DNA of 31,475 nucleotides from CAADGU01 sp964581605. GTDB taxonomy: Bacteria; Chloroflexota; Anaerolineae; Promineifilales; Promineifilaceae. Positions 1-9,100 of this stretch are shown one piece after another. Below the pieces are notes generated by a model. It was not told the DNA's origin. It did no database searches and saw only the letters and a list, made by a program, of their open reading frames with translations. Position numbers and translations under genes: made by a program. Position 1 is the stretch's first letter. Each line of letters opens with the position of its first letter. The stretch lies in contig CAZOPF010000068.1 of NCBI GenBank assembly GCA_964581605.1, positions 1-31,475 on the forward strand, read 5' to 3'.

Positions 1-62
1 TCAATGGACAGAGCACCGGACTTCTAATCCGATGGTTGGGGGTTCGATTCCCTCCTGGGGTA
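1..62 (+). tRNA. tRNA-Arg (anticodon TCT), 5' end cut by window edge
   Basis: The 3' part of a tRNA is visible. An anticodon stem CCGGA/TCCGA encloses the loop CTTCTAA (21-27) with anticodon TCT, which reads AGA (Arg). The T arm has the canonical TTCGATT loop (43-49) between GGGGG and CCCTC, followed by the 3' acceptor strand CTGGGGT and discriminator A at about 62. CCA is not encoded. The 5' acceptor strand and part of the D arm lie outside the window. Confidence 0.93.
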
Positions 63-77
63 TTTCAATAGAGATTG

Positions 78-148
78 GGAGATTGGGAGACTGAGAGATT
101 GATTATGGAGATTGGTCACTCTCTCGATCTCTCAGTCCCCTAATCTCC
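78..148. repeat. Long imperfect hairpin (GAGATTGG-type intergenic repeat)
   Basis: The arms 78-100 and 126-148 are inverted repeats of 23 bases with about three mismatches, separated by 25 bases. The 5' arm begins GGAGATTGGGAGACTGAG. It lies between the tRNA-Arg and the following dehydrogenase. No T-run follows, so a classical terminator is not supported. A shorter hairpin of the same GAGATTGG wording occurs at 30517-30547, which suggests a dispersed family. Confidence 0.7.
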
Positions 149-167
149 TCTCCTAAGGCACACATCC

Positions 168-1166
168 ATGATCCTCATCACCGGCGCGACAGGCTTTTTG
201 GGGCACAACCTGGTACCACAACTGGTTGCCGCCGGATACAAAGTGCGGGCGCTGGTGCGCCCCACCAGTGATTCCCGCTTTTTGCAAGAATTAGGGGCGG
301 AACTGGCCTTTACCGACGACATCACCGATGGCTATGCCGCCCTGCAAGCGATGAAAGGGTGTCGCCAGGTGATTCATGCGGCCGGACTGTTCCGTTTTTG
401 GGGGGATGCCCACCTGTTTTGGCAGACAAATGTGGGGGGAACAACGGCCGTGCTCAATGCCGCCCTCACCGAACAGGTGGAAAAATTCATCTACATCTCC
501 TCTATTGCCGTTGTCGGCCGTACCCCCACCCAGGCCATCATTGACGAAAACACCATTTGCCGCCCGCAAGAACCATACCAGCTTTCCAAGCTGGAAGCCG
601 AAACCCGCGTGTTGGCCTACCACAATGAAGGGCTGCCCGCCATTGTGCTGCGGCCGGGCGCGTTTTATGGCCCTTGGGGGCGTTATGCCTTCAACCGCCT
701 CTTTTTTGAAGAGCCGCTCAAAGGGTGGCGTATCAAAGTGGATGGTGGCAAACACATCATCTTTCCCGTCTTTGTGCCGGACGTGGCCCAGGGGATCATG
801 CTGGCGCTGGCGAAGGGGCGACCGGGAGAAATCTACAACATCTGCGGCCGTTCCCTCACCCACAACGAAGCCAACGATATTGTCAGCGACCTGGCCGGTA
901 TCCACCGCTGGCGCATCAACATGCCTACCTGGGTGGTGCTGGCCCTGGCTCGCAACTGGACGCGCCTCTCACAAGTGACCCGCAAAGAGCCGTTTTATCC
1001 CATCAACATGGCCCCTTATGTCTTTCAAGACTGGCCTGTCTCCATCGAAAAAGCAGAGCGTGAACTCGGTTTTGTCCCCACCCCCTTTAGCGAAGGCGCC
1101 TGCCAGACCATGAAATGGTATAAAGAACAGGGAATCTTGGGATTACGCCGTTTCAAGGATTTGTAG
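168..1166 (+). CDS. NAD(P)-dependent epimerase/dehydratase (extended SDR)
   Basis: The 332-residue product has the full layout of an extended short-chain dehydrogenase/reductase. The N-terminal Rossmann nucleotide-binding motif GATGFLG is at residues 6-12. A Ser pair at 111-112 and the catalytic YQLSK (Tyr137, Lys141) follow, then RPGAFYGP at 162-169, typical of the substrate-side segment. The length matches NAD-dependent epimerases and dihydroflavonol-4-reductase/HpnA-like enzymes, which oxidise, reduce or epimerise sugars, sterols or isoprenoid-linked substrates. No signal peptide is seen, so it should be cytoplasmic. The ATG follows a weak CTAAGG sequence. It lies 43 bp upstream of the nnr start on the same strand, so the two may be cotranscribed. 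The substrate cannot be told from sequence. Confidence 0.9.
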   Translation: MILITGATGFLGHNLVPQLVAAGYKVRALVRPTSDSRFLQELGAELAFTDDITDGYAALQAMKGCRQVIHAAGLFRFWGDAHLFWQTNVGGTTAVLNAALTEQVEKFIYISSIAVVGRTPTQAIIDENTICRPQEPYQLSKLEAETRVLAYHNEGLPAIVLRPGAFYGPWGRYAFNRLFFEEPLKGWRIKVDGGKHIIFPVFVPDVAQGIMLALAKGRPGEIYNICGRSLTHNEANDIVSDLAGIHRWRINMPTWVVLALARNWTRLSQVTRKEPFYPINMAPYVFQDWPVSIEKAERELGFVPTPFSEGACQTMKWYKEQGILGLRRFKDL

Positions 1167-1189
1167 TAGGCGATAAATGGCCTACTACG
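1164..1189. repeat. Small hairpin between the SDR and nnr genes
   Basis: GTAGTAGGC and GCCTACTAC form a perfect 9-bp stem around GATAAATG just after the SDR stop. An ATG at 1177, in frame with nnr, sits inside this hairpin and has no ribosome binding site. That argues against it being the nnr start. Confidence 0.6.
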
Positions 1190-1209
1190 AACGGACAGGG
1201 GAGAACCAG

Positions 1210-2838
1210 GTGAAAGTTTTTACCGTCTCTGAAATGGTTGCTGCCGAAAAAGCGGCGAATGCGGCGGGCGTCTCCTATGCGCAGATGATGGAAAGCGCGG
1301 GGCAGGCAGTTGCAGAAGCGATTATTGCCCGTTATCCCATTGTTGGAATGCGGGTGTTGGTGTTGGTGGGGCCGGGCAATAATGGCGGGGATGGATTGGT
1401 GTGCGGCCGTTACCTGGCGCAAGCAGGCGCAGATGTGGCCTTTTACCTGAGCAAACCACGCGACCCGGCCACGGACGCGAACTATGCCCAAATTCAACAA
1501 ATGGGCTTGTTTGCCGTCGAAGCCGGGTTTGACCAACGGTTTCGCGTGTTACGTACCCGGCTATCGGTCTCTGATCTGGTGGTGGATGCTTTATTGGGCA
1601 CGGGCGTCACCCGCCCCATCGTGGGCGAATTGGCGAAGCTGATGCGCCAGCTTGCGGCCGGGATGGAAGAACGCCGCGCCATTGTGCGCGAGCAATCCCG
1701 CCCACGACTCATCTCTCTTTTACCCTCTCACCCCACGCTGCCCCCAGCGACCACCCCATCACCTCATCACCTCATCACCGTCGCGGTAGATTGTCCGAGT
1801 GGGCTGAATTGTGACACGGGGGAATTGGATGCCCTGGCTGTGCCGGCGGATCTGACGGTGACGTTTGCCGGGCCGAAGCGAGGGCATTTTATTTTTCCGG
1901 GGGCGGCGGCGTGTGGCGAATTGGTGGTGGCGGATATTGGCATACCGGCCGATTTGCCGCCGGTACAGGCAGTGAATGTGGAAGTAATGACGGCCGTCCA
2001 CGCCCATTCCCTCCTTCCGCCGCGCCCCCCAGATGGCCACAAGGGCACGTTTGGCAAAGTACTGATCGCGGCTGGCTGCGACCGGTATCGGGGCGCGCCG
2101 GTATTGGCGGCTAAAGGTGCTTTCCGGGCCGGGGCCGGGCTGGTGGCATTGGCGACGCCAGCTGTGGTGCGGCAGACGGCCGTTGTCGCCCTGCCCGAAG
2201 CGACCTATCCCCAGCTTACGGCCGAACGGGTACTGACTGCTCAGGAAGCGGCAGAACTATTACCCATACTGTCATCGTATGATGCGTTGCTGGTGGGGCC
2301 GGGGTTGGGGGAAACGGCCGTAGAGTTTCTGCCCATGATGCTGAACGCGCCGTATTTGCCACCGCTGGTGCTGGACGCGGATGGGCTGAATGGGCTGGCT
2401 CAATTATCGGATTGGCCGCGTTTGCTGCCGCCAGAGACGATTCTTACCCCGCACCCGGCAGAGATGGCCCGGCTTATGGGCATTTCGCTGGCAGACCTGC
2501 TGACTCAGGATCGGGCAGAAGTGGCGCGGGCACAGGCGCAGGCGTGGAGGCAGATCGTGTTGCTGAAGGGGGCCAATACGGTGGTGGCGGCGGCTGACGG
2601 CCGTGTCACCATTCTCCCATTTGCCAACCCGGTGCTGGCGGTGGGGGGCAGCGGCGATGTGTTGAGTGGGGTGATTGTGGCGTTGTTGGGGCAGGGGGTA
2701 CGGCCGTATGAAGCGGCGCTATTGGGTGGTTATCTGCACGGTGCGGCGGCCGCTCTCTACCCCGGCGATACCGGCCTGCTGGCCAGCGAACTGGCGGAAT
2801 ATGTGCCACAGGTGATACAGTCGCTAAAAAAGTGGTAA
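1210..2838 (+). CDS. nnr: Bifunctional NAD(P)H-hydrate epimerase/dehydratase
   Basis: Nnr repairs damaged NAD(P)H hydrates. The N-terminal YjeF_N domain interconverts the R and S epimers, and the C-terminal ribokinase-like domain dehydrates the S form using ADP or ATP. The epimerase motif GPGNNGGDG is at residues 54-62 and VDCPSG at about 183. The dehydratase half starts near KGTFGKVLIAAG (about 278) and has GPGLG, LTPHPAEMARL, LLKGANTVV and GGSGD (479-483). The GTG at 1210 is chosen because AGGGGAG lies 6 bp upstream. An upstream in-frame ATG at 1177 falls in a hairpin without a ribosome site. An unusual Pro/Ser/His-rich insertion (residues about 150-180) interrupts the epimerase domain just before VAVDCPSG and is encoded by low-complexity repeat-like DNA. 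The 542-residue length is slightly above the family norm. Confidence 0.95.
   Translation: MKVFTVSEMVAAEKAANAAGVSYAQMMESAGQAVAEAIIARYPIVGMRVLVLVGPGNNGGDGLVCGRYLAQAGADVAFYLSKPRDPATDANYAQIQQMGLFAVEAGFDQRFRVLRTRLSVSDLVVDALLGTGVTRPIVGELAKLMRQLAAGMEERRAIVREQSRPRLISLLPSHPTLPPATTPSPHHLITVAVDCPSGLNCDTGELDALAVPADLTVTFAGPKRGHFIFPGAAACGELVVADIGIPADLPPVQAVNVEVMTAVHAHSLLPPRPPDGHKGTFGKVLIAAGCDRYRGAPVLAAKGAFRAGAGLVALATPAVVRQTAVVALPEATYPQLTAERVLTAQEAAELLPILSSYDALLVGPGLGETAVEFLPMMLNAPYLPPLVLDADGLNGLAQLSDWPRLLPPETILTPHPAEMARLMGISLADLLTQDRAEVARAQAQAWRQIVLLKGANTVVAAADGRVTILPFANPVLAVGGSGDVLSGVIVALLGQGVRPYEAALLGGYLHGAAAALYPGDTGLLASELAEYVPQVIQSLKKW
1750..1779. repeat. Low-complexity CATCACCT repeat inside nnr
   Basis: The stretch consists of repeats of ATCACCTC and encodes TTPSPHHLIT in the nnr linker. 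The wording CCCCATCACCTCATCAC recurs outside genes at 23775-23791, just beyond the amine oxidase stop. This suggests an intergenic repeat type that became part of the nnr reading frame. Confidence 0.55.
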
Positions 2839-2845
2839 TACCGGG

Positions 2846-5404
2846 TCATGCGAACAGCCTGCTATCAGTTGCAATTGGCAAATCGGGTAGCCACTGCTTA
2901 AGCAGTTTCTTTTCGTGAAGAGCCAGCTTTTCCAAAGTTACCTGCCAGTGATGATGGTGCTGTTTCGCCAGGTTTTCGTCATTTTGCATCCTTGCTGTGC
3001 CAGCCAGCCCCCAGTAAGCGGCCGCTATGTAAATTTTCTCCGTCGCCTTTTCCAATACTTCCTGCCACATTTGTTTCGCTTCCTCATACCGCTTTTGTGC
3101 CAGATAAAGCTCACCCCAATAGTGAAGTACCTGGAAAGATCTCCCTTTGATCTCTTGTGAGCGAACAATAGCCAACGCTTCCCCAAGATAAGAGGTTGCC
3201 TGGTTAGGGTCGCCCTGTTCCAAATGCCTTTTGCCTGCCGTAGCTAATAAAAAGATCAGTGACCGCAGATAGCCTGTCTGGCGGGAAATAGCGATTGCTT
3301 CCTGGAGATAAGCTTCAGCCTGAAGCAAATTACCCGTTTTGTAATAAACGGTGCTTTGCGTGCCTAAAATGCCTATAAGCGTGGTAGGCAGGCTGTGCTG
3401 GCGGCCTAATGTTTCTCCTTCTTGCAGGTAAGGCATTGCCAGGTCATATTCCTGGTGTAGGATATGGATGGAAGCCAGGCTGTGCAAAATGTTAATGTGT
3501 AAATGGTAGTCCTGGCTTTGCCGGGCCCGTGCTAAAGCCCCTTTGAATAAATGTATCGCCTCATCATAGCGCCCTTCTTCATAACGCGATCCGCCTAGAT
3601 TATTGCCAGAAACAATGATCCCTCGTGGGTAATTGATCTCGTTTGCCAGTTTCCAGCCAGCTTCATGGAAATGTTTGGATTTTGGCAGATCTCCCTGCCA
3701 GCCATAGGTAGCACCTAACCCGTTTAGAATGTCACACCTGACTCTTGGGCTGCGCTCATCATGGTTACTGCTGTTATCCAAAGCGGCCAGTGCCTCTAAA
3801 AACAGGGTGTTGCTTTCGGCAAAATACCCCGTTTCCGCTCTAATTCGTCCCTTTTTCGATAGCAGGTCGGCCAATAGAAGATGATGGCCCATGCTGGCGG
3901 CGATTTGTATGGCCTGGTCGAGATCATGCTCATGTTGGGCAATCAACCCCTGGGCGAATAAAAAGCGGTGGAATGTGATGACGCTTTGTATAAAGTGCTC
4001 GTGTAGTTGATGCTGACGAGTAATGGTGACTGTCGCCAGGATATTGCTGATGTCGGGTAATAATCTTTGGTAGGTGGCTGCTTCTAATAATGATTGAACC
4101 AGATTGATGTAAAAGAAAGCCATTCGCGCATATGGGTCTTCCGAATGAATATGCTCTCTGGCGTATTCGCGTAAGAGCGGGTGCAAACGGTATCGCCCCG
4201 CACGGCCGTGCTGTGCCAGCGAGAGCCGTACCAGCTCCTCCATTCTTTCTTGCGCCGTTTCGGTGGAGGTTTCGGTGACGTAGGCCACGGCCGTCACCCC
4301 AAAATCATCACCCCCAAACACGCCTAAAGCGGCGAAAAATTGTTGCAATTCGGGTGATAGCGTCCGGTAGCTCAAATCAAAGGAGAGGCGCACGCTGCGA
4401 TCTTCGCGGATGAGCGTGTCCAGACGTTGGTTGGACTGTTGCAGTTGCGCCAGAAAATCGGGGATGGGGAGACGGCCGTAAGCCAACTGCCCACCCGCAA
4501 TAGCAATAGCTAACGGCAAGTGGCCCAACAAGTCAGCGATGCTCTGTAATTCTGGTTGCCAGCGTGTTACGGGGTGCTGCCCTAAAAAATAGGCAAACAC
4601 CGCCAGTGATTCGCCGCCGGTGGGGTCAAAAGATTCAATGGGGAAGCGGTACATCTGGTCAGCCACGGCCAGGTCATGGCGGGTGGTGAGGATGACGGCC
4701 GTCTGGCCGGTGGTGGCCGGCAGCAACGGCCATACCTGTTCGCTACTCTCCGCATTATCCAATACCACCAGTACCCGTTTGTCAGCCAGTAAACTGCGGA
4801 CAACGGCCGAACGGCTTTCCACATCCCGGTACTCATTCACATTCTTGCCATACGCATCGGCAAAGGCGCTCAGGATGGTCATCGTGTCTGTGGTGTCCAG
4901 CCGCGCCCACAGGACGCCATCGGGGAATTGGGGGCGCAGCCGGTAAGCCAGATGGGCCGCCAGGCTCGTTTTGCCCACGCCGCCCATGCCGTGCAGGTTG
5001 CAGATAGCGACGTGACGGCCGTGCAGCAACATCCGCTCTAATTCAGACATCGCCGTTTCCCGACCCACAAAGTAGGGCAAATCAGCCACTGCCTGAAAGG
5101 GGGTTGGGGATAGGGGCCAGGGGGCCAATAAGTTGAGATCGTCGTTGTGAACGGCCGTCTGGCGCAATTTGGCAATGGGTGGATGCCCGGCGGCCGTCAG
5201 CAAATGGGATGTTTCCGCTTCATTCAGCTTCAAAGCGGCCGCCATCTTCACCACCCCCTGCCACTGCTGCGGCTTCAAGGCTACACCACCTAACCAGTTG
5301 GCAATAGTGCGCCTGGATAAACCAGACAACGCGGCCACCTGCGGCGCAGAATAACGCGAACGCTGCACATAATGACCCAGGATGTCGGCAAAAGTTTCGA
5401 GCAT
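2846..5404 (-). CDS. STAND-type regulator: HTH, NB-ARC ATPase, TPR (paralogue 1)
   Basis: The 852-residue protein has an N-terminal helix-turn-helix-like region (residues 16-40, including SGLSRRTIANWLGG). An NB-ARC/STAND ATPase follows, with FVGRE at about 112, the P-loop GMGGVGKTS at 139-147 and the Walker B strand VLVVLDNAES at 201-210. The C-terminal half consists of tetratricopeptide-like repeats. STAND proteins are nucleotide-driven switches that assemble when the sensor repeats bind a ligand. Here the likely output is DNA binding or protein recruitment by the HTH. The start is set at 5404, not the longer ATG at 5488, because GGAGAAA lies 6 bp upstream and the N terminus then aligns exactly with the paralogue at 16288-18879. 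It converges with nnr with only 7 bp between stops. The ligand and target are unknown; an anti-phage role is possible but not shown. Confidence 0.88.
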   Translation of the reverse strand: MLETFADILGHYVQRSRYSAPQVAALSGLSRRTIANWLGGVALKPQQWQGVVKMAAALKLNEAETSHLLTAAGHPPIAKLRQTAVHNDDLNLLAPWPLSPTPFQAVADLPYFVGRETAMSELERMLLHGRHVAICNLHGMGGVGKTSLAAHLAYRLRPQFPDGVLWARLDTTDTMTILSAFADAYGKNVNEYRDVESRSAVVRSLLADKRVLVVLDNAESSEQVWPLLPATTGQTAVILTTRHDLAVADQMYRFPIESFDPTGGESLAVFAYFLGQHPVTRWQPELQSIADLLGHLPLAIAIAGGQLAYGRLPIPDFLAQLQQSNQRLDTLIREDRSVRLSFDLSYRTLSPELQQFFAALGVFGGDDFGVTAVAYVTETSTETAQERMEELVRLSLAQHGRAGRYRLHPLLREYAREHIHSEDPYARMAFFYINLVQSLLEAATYQRLLPDISNILATVTITRQHQLHEHFIQSVITFHRFLFAQGLIAQHEHDLDQAIQIAASMGHHLLLADLLSKKGRIRAETGYFAESNTLFLEALAALDNSSNHDERSPRVRCDILNGLGATYGWQGDLPKSKHFHEAGWKLANEINYPRGIIVSGNNLGGSRYEEGRYDEAIHLFKGALARARQSQDYHLHINILHSLASIHILHQEYDLAMPYLQEGETLGRQHSLPTTLIGILGTQSTVYYKTGNLLQAEAYLQEAIAISRQTGYLRSLIFLLATAGKRHLEQGDPNQATSYLGEALAIVRSQEIKGRSFQVLHYWGELYLAQKRYEEAKQMWQEVLEKATEKIYIAAAYWGLAGTARMQNDENLAKQHHHHWQVTLEKLALHEKKLLKQWLPDLPIATDSRLFA

Positions 5405-5430
5405 AGACACTTTCTCCAAATGCTGGCGAT

Positions 5431-5449
5431 CTGGCACAAAATGATACCA
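5431..5449 (-). promoter_or_regulatory. Extended -10 promoter/operator element of STAND gene 1
   Basis: On the minus strand this reads TGGTATCATTTTGTGCCAG, with an extended -10 (TGnTATCAT) whose hexamer is at 5441-5446. It lies 26 bp from the start codon. An almost identical 19-mer is at the same distance before STAND gene 2 (18904-18922), and a third copy is at 20937-20955. The consensus on the plus strand is CTGGCNNANAATNATACCA. Confidence 0.6.
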
Positions 5450-5520
5450 AAAAATCTTCCAGAAATGATTATCCTGTCCTGAAAGCACGGCAATTCAAAA
5501 GAGGCACAGGCAGTAGGGGC

Positions 5521-5668
5521 GGGACGGCGTGCGATAATTTTGCTCCGGTGGCGCTATTTTTCACCGCGCCGTCTCGCCCTGCGCCAGGCGGAGCGGGACG
5601 GCGTGCGATAATTTTGCTCCGGTGGCGCTATTTTTCACCGCGCCGTCTCGCCCTGCGCCAGGCGGGGC
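5521..5668. repeat. Direct tandem duplication, 2 x 74 bp
   Basis: Copies 5521-5594 and 5595-5668 start GGGACGGCGTGCGATAATTT and differ at about one base near the 3' end. Each copy is itself bounded by inverted GC-rich ends (GGGACGGCG and CGCCGTCTCGCCC). Short open frames here are by-products of the repeat. Confidence 0.9.
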
Positions 5669-5669
5669 G

Positions 5670-5728
5670 AGACAGGCGGGAGATGATTTGTTTCTTCGAG
5701 ACCAGACCTTTGCCCGCCTGTCCCGCCC
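5670..5728. repeat. GC-rich inverted repeat
   Basis: GACAGGCGGG near 5670 pairs with CCCGCCTGTC near 5717, enclosing about 37 bases. It directly follows the 74-bp tandem repeats and could form a stable hairpin on either strand. There is no T-run after it. Confidence 0.6.
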
Positions 5729-5874
5729 TTACGAATTGGGCGTTACTGGACGAAAATGTTGCCGATTTGAAACACAGCCGTGTATCAGTATGACCGTCAG
5801 TAATTTGTGCAATATCTCAGCAACTCTCAATTTGAACTATTTGCCACCATCACTACCGATTGAAATTGGCGTTT

Positions 5875-5966
5875 GTCATGCACAAACGCGCTAAAGCGCG
5901 TTCGTGGCGGCTCTGCTAATGTGCTTCAGCACGTTTTGTGTGCCTGCCTATGAATTTATTCATAGG
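5875..5966. repeat. Cloverleaf-like palindrome cluster
   Basis: Outer arms GCACAAA (5880) and TTTTGTGTGC (5935) enclose two inner hairpins, ACGCGCTAAAGCGCGT and GTGCTTCAGCAC. A perfect 9-bp stem CCTATGAAT/ATTCATAGG (5947-5966) with a 2-base loop follows. The arrangement resembles bacterial REP/BIME clusters. No coding potential is seen. Confidence 0.6.
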
Positions 5967-6013
5967 GAATGGCGGCCAGATTCATAATGGACAGACCCTT
6001 CATTCGCGTTAAC

Positions 6014-6093
6014 CACTCTTATGGAAATGGTATTCCCACTCGTTCGTGTCAGACATCCGATTTCTTTGAGAAATCGGATGTCTGGTTGCAACT
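6014..6093 (+). repeat. Left copy of ~80-bp inverted repeat pair with perfect hairpin
   Basis: It contains a perfect 16-bp stem CAGACATCCGATTTCT with loop TTG (6050-6084), preceded by TCTTATGGAAATGGTATTCC. The reverse complement of the same unit is found at 11573-11652 with only a few changes. The pair brackets the two secreted-protein genes. Confidence 0.85.
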
Positions 6094-6187
6094 CAATCAC
6101 CTGGGGCAAACCCCAGAGTGGATGTTTTGTTTTCAGGCCATTTTTAGGGGACCAACCTAAATAGGCCCCAATTTCAAGGAGGTTAAA

Positions 6188-9100
6188 GTGAGTCAAAAGT
6201 TGTTTCGGTTAATGTTTGTGTTTCTTCTCCCCCTTATGGCTGGCGTCCTATTCATGGCGTCATACCGCCAAACCCAGGCAGAGATGTCGCCGTTGCCAAT
6301 GGAAACGGCCGAAATGGTTCTGCAAGGGCGCGTTGTGCCCGCTACCCCTGGCCTGGCCGTGCAACTGGTGGACGCCGGCGGCCTGGTGGTGGCGGAAACA
6401 AAAGTGCAGCCAGGGGGATGGTTTCAGTTGGGGGCGGTGCCAACGGCCGTATACCAACTCCAGGTCATAGACAGTTCTGGCCAGATAGTGCCCCTACGCA
6501 GCGAAGCGATAAGCCAGATAACACCCGGCCAGCTCCTGCCAGAGTACGTGCTGGAATTGGCCCCAGCCCAAAGCGAGGAAAGCCCGGCAGAAACGGCCGT
6601 CGCCCCAGAAATAGCCCCCGCCGAACCCCAGCAACCCCAACTAACCGGCACCATCACCGGTGTTGTGACCGCCGCCGACACCGGCGACCCCATCCAATAT
6701 GCCTACGTGGAGGCGTATTCATCGCCCAACGTCGTCGTAACTTCCGATTATGCCGACGCCGCCGGGCAATATCTCCTGACGGTGGCGGCGGGCACATACC
6801 GGGTGCGTTTCAGCCGCAGCAGCTCCCCTTACGCCCCGGAATGGTACAACAACGCCCCCACCTATGAAGACGCCACCGACGTGGTGGTGTATGACAACAT
6901 GACCACCCCAGACATCAACGCCGCGCTGGACGAAGGCGGCCGTATTTTAGGAACCGTCACCTCCACCGAATGGGGATCGCCGCCGTTGGCAAATGCCCAG
7001 GTGCGGCTCTACCAAAGCCGCGAGGACACCTCTCCTGTGGCCTACAGCTACGCCGATAGCTCCGGCGACTACCAGTTTCAAGGGTTGGCCTCCGGCGACT
7101 ATTTTGTAAAATTCCATGCCCCTTCTAACACCTCCTACCTGCCAGAGTATTTTCAGGATCGGGAGACGCTGGCGCTGGCAGACGCGATCACGGTCACGTT
7201 GGGCATGACGCAGACAGGCGTCAACGGTACGCTGGCGTTGGGAGCCACCATGAGCGGCACGGTCACGGCCGAACAAGGTGGCGCCCCCATTCCCTCTACG
7301 GCCGTCTACGTTTACACCAGCACCACCAGCACTGCCGTTTTCAACTCTGACTATACCGATTCCAACGGCCAATACGTGATCTATGGGTTGCCCCCCGGCG
7401 ACTACTACATCAAATTCCAGGCTCAATACAATTCCGGTTATCTCAGCGAGTATTACAACAACCAGCCCTCCCTGGCCGAAGCAGACCCCATTACCGTAGA
7501 TTATGAAGATGTGATCAGCGGCATTGATGCGGCGTTGGCCACAGGCGGCACGGTGAGCGGTTCGATTACGGCCGTGCAAGGCGGCATCCCCATCCAAAAT
7601 GCCTACGTGCGCCTTTTTACCGACACGACCGATACCGGCAGTTTCGTAGGCGGCGACTATACAGACGCCAGTGGCCACTACCTGATTAACGGCTTACTGG
7701 CCGATACCTACTACGTAGAAATTCAGGCCCCCTATAACTCCCCCTACGTGGATGAGTTTTACAACAACCGCGCCTCGCTGGCTACCGCCGATCCGGTAAA
7801 CGTCACGCTGGGCAATACCACGGACGTGGACGCGGCTCTGGAAACGGGCGGCGCGTTGGTGGGCATGGTTACGGCCGTGCAGGGCGGCAACCCCATCCAA
7901 AGCACCTCCGTTTACCTGTATCGCGGCCCAACCCATGAATGGGTAGATAGTGATTTCACCGCCGCCGACGGCGCTTACAGCTTCATGGGGCTGCCTGCCG
8001 GCAATTACTATTTGCACTTCTCCCCACCCTACTACTCTGATTACCTCGGCGAGTATTACAACAACAAAACCACGCTGGCCCAGGCTGACTCCATCGCCAT
8101 TAGCCTGAACATCACCACCACCATCAACGCCGCTTTGGAAACGGGGGGCACATTGGTGGGAACGGTGACGGCCGAAGATGGCGGCGCGCCCATCCAGTAC
8201 ACCACCGTTTACGCCTATAACAGCCTGACCGCCACCTCCTATTTCCGCGCCGACAGCACCGACGCCGCCGGACAATATGAAATAAGTGGCCTGCCCGCCG
8301 ATTCCTACTACCTGAAATTTGCCGCCCCCGGCGACTATGTGAGCGAGTTTTATAACAACAAGCGTAATCTGGACACGGCCGACCCTATCCCCGTCGCCCT
8401 GGCCAGCACAGTTACGGCCGACGCGGAATTAGCAACCGGCGGCGTCATCGTCGGGCAGGTGCTGGCGGCCGATAGCCAGACCCCCTTAGCCGATGCCCGC
8501 GTCATCATCTACGGGCCGGCCGAATGTAGCGACGACGAATATATTGCCACCCGCTACACCGACGCTTCGGGCACGTTTACCATCACCAAACGATATGCCG
8601 GCGTTCATTATATTTCTGTAGACGCCCCTGCCTCCGCTCCCGGAAATGCCTACCTGGATAACTACAGTGGCGCGGAAGTCACCGTTACCCCCGGCCAGAC
8701 GGAAAACGTGACCATTGAGCTGGAACGGGGCGGCCAGATTCGCGGCCAGGTGACGGCCGATGGCAGCAACGCCCCCCTGCCAGACGTCTACGTTTCCATC
8801 TACACCCTGATAGATACCGGTAATTACACCTATTACAGCTACCAGGGCGGCGCGTTTACAGACGCCAGCGGCTATTACACCTCCACCGGGCTGGCCACCA
8901 ATGATTACCAGGTACGTTTCTCGCCTTCCAGCGTGGGCGCATCGGCCAGCTATCTGCAAGAGTATTACAACAATAAATCCAGCCTGGATACGGCCGATGA
9001 AGTGGCGGTAACAATGGGGCAGATGACCAACAACATCAATGCCGCGCTGGACATGGGCGGCCAGATCAGTGGGCAGGTTACGGCCGCAGATACCGGCGAC

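Larger units (their letters stand above)
5405..6187. other. Gene-free, repeat-rich intergenic region (783 bp)
   Basis: No convincing gene is found. In order it holds the STAND gene 1 leader, a 74-bp tandem duplication (5521-5668), a long GC-rich inverted repeat (about 5670-5728), a cloverleaf-like palindromic cluster (5875-5966), and one arm of an 80-bp inverted repeat pair with a perfect hairpin (6014-6093). The leader of the secreted protein gene follows, ending in the ribosome site AAGGAGG. Confidence 0.8.

Noticed and set aside
291..905. 204-residue minus-strand open frame
   Set aside because: It lies wholly antisense to the epimerase/dehydratase, which has complete family motifs; the frame has no recognisable domain or ribosome site.
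5405..5488. Longer start (ATG at 5488) for STAND gene 1
   Set aside because: The extra 28 residues would be translated through the promoter element, lack a ribosome site, and have no counterpart in the paralogue.
5548..5894. Two short plus-strand frames in the 5.5-kb intergenic region
   Set aside because: They are created by the 74-bp tandem duplication, and the protein sequence simply repeats it; no ribosome site is seen.
6947..8275. Two long minus-strand frames (243 and 193 residues)
   Set aside because: They are antisense shadows of the repetitive secreted protein; their repeated composition mirrors its tandem repeats.
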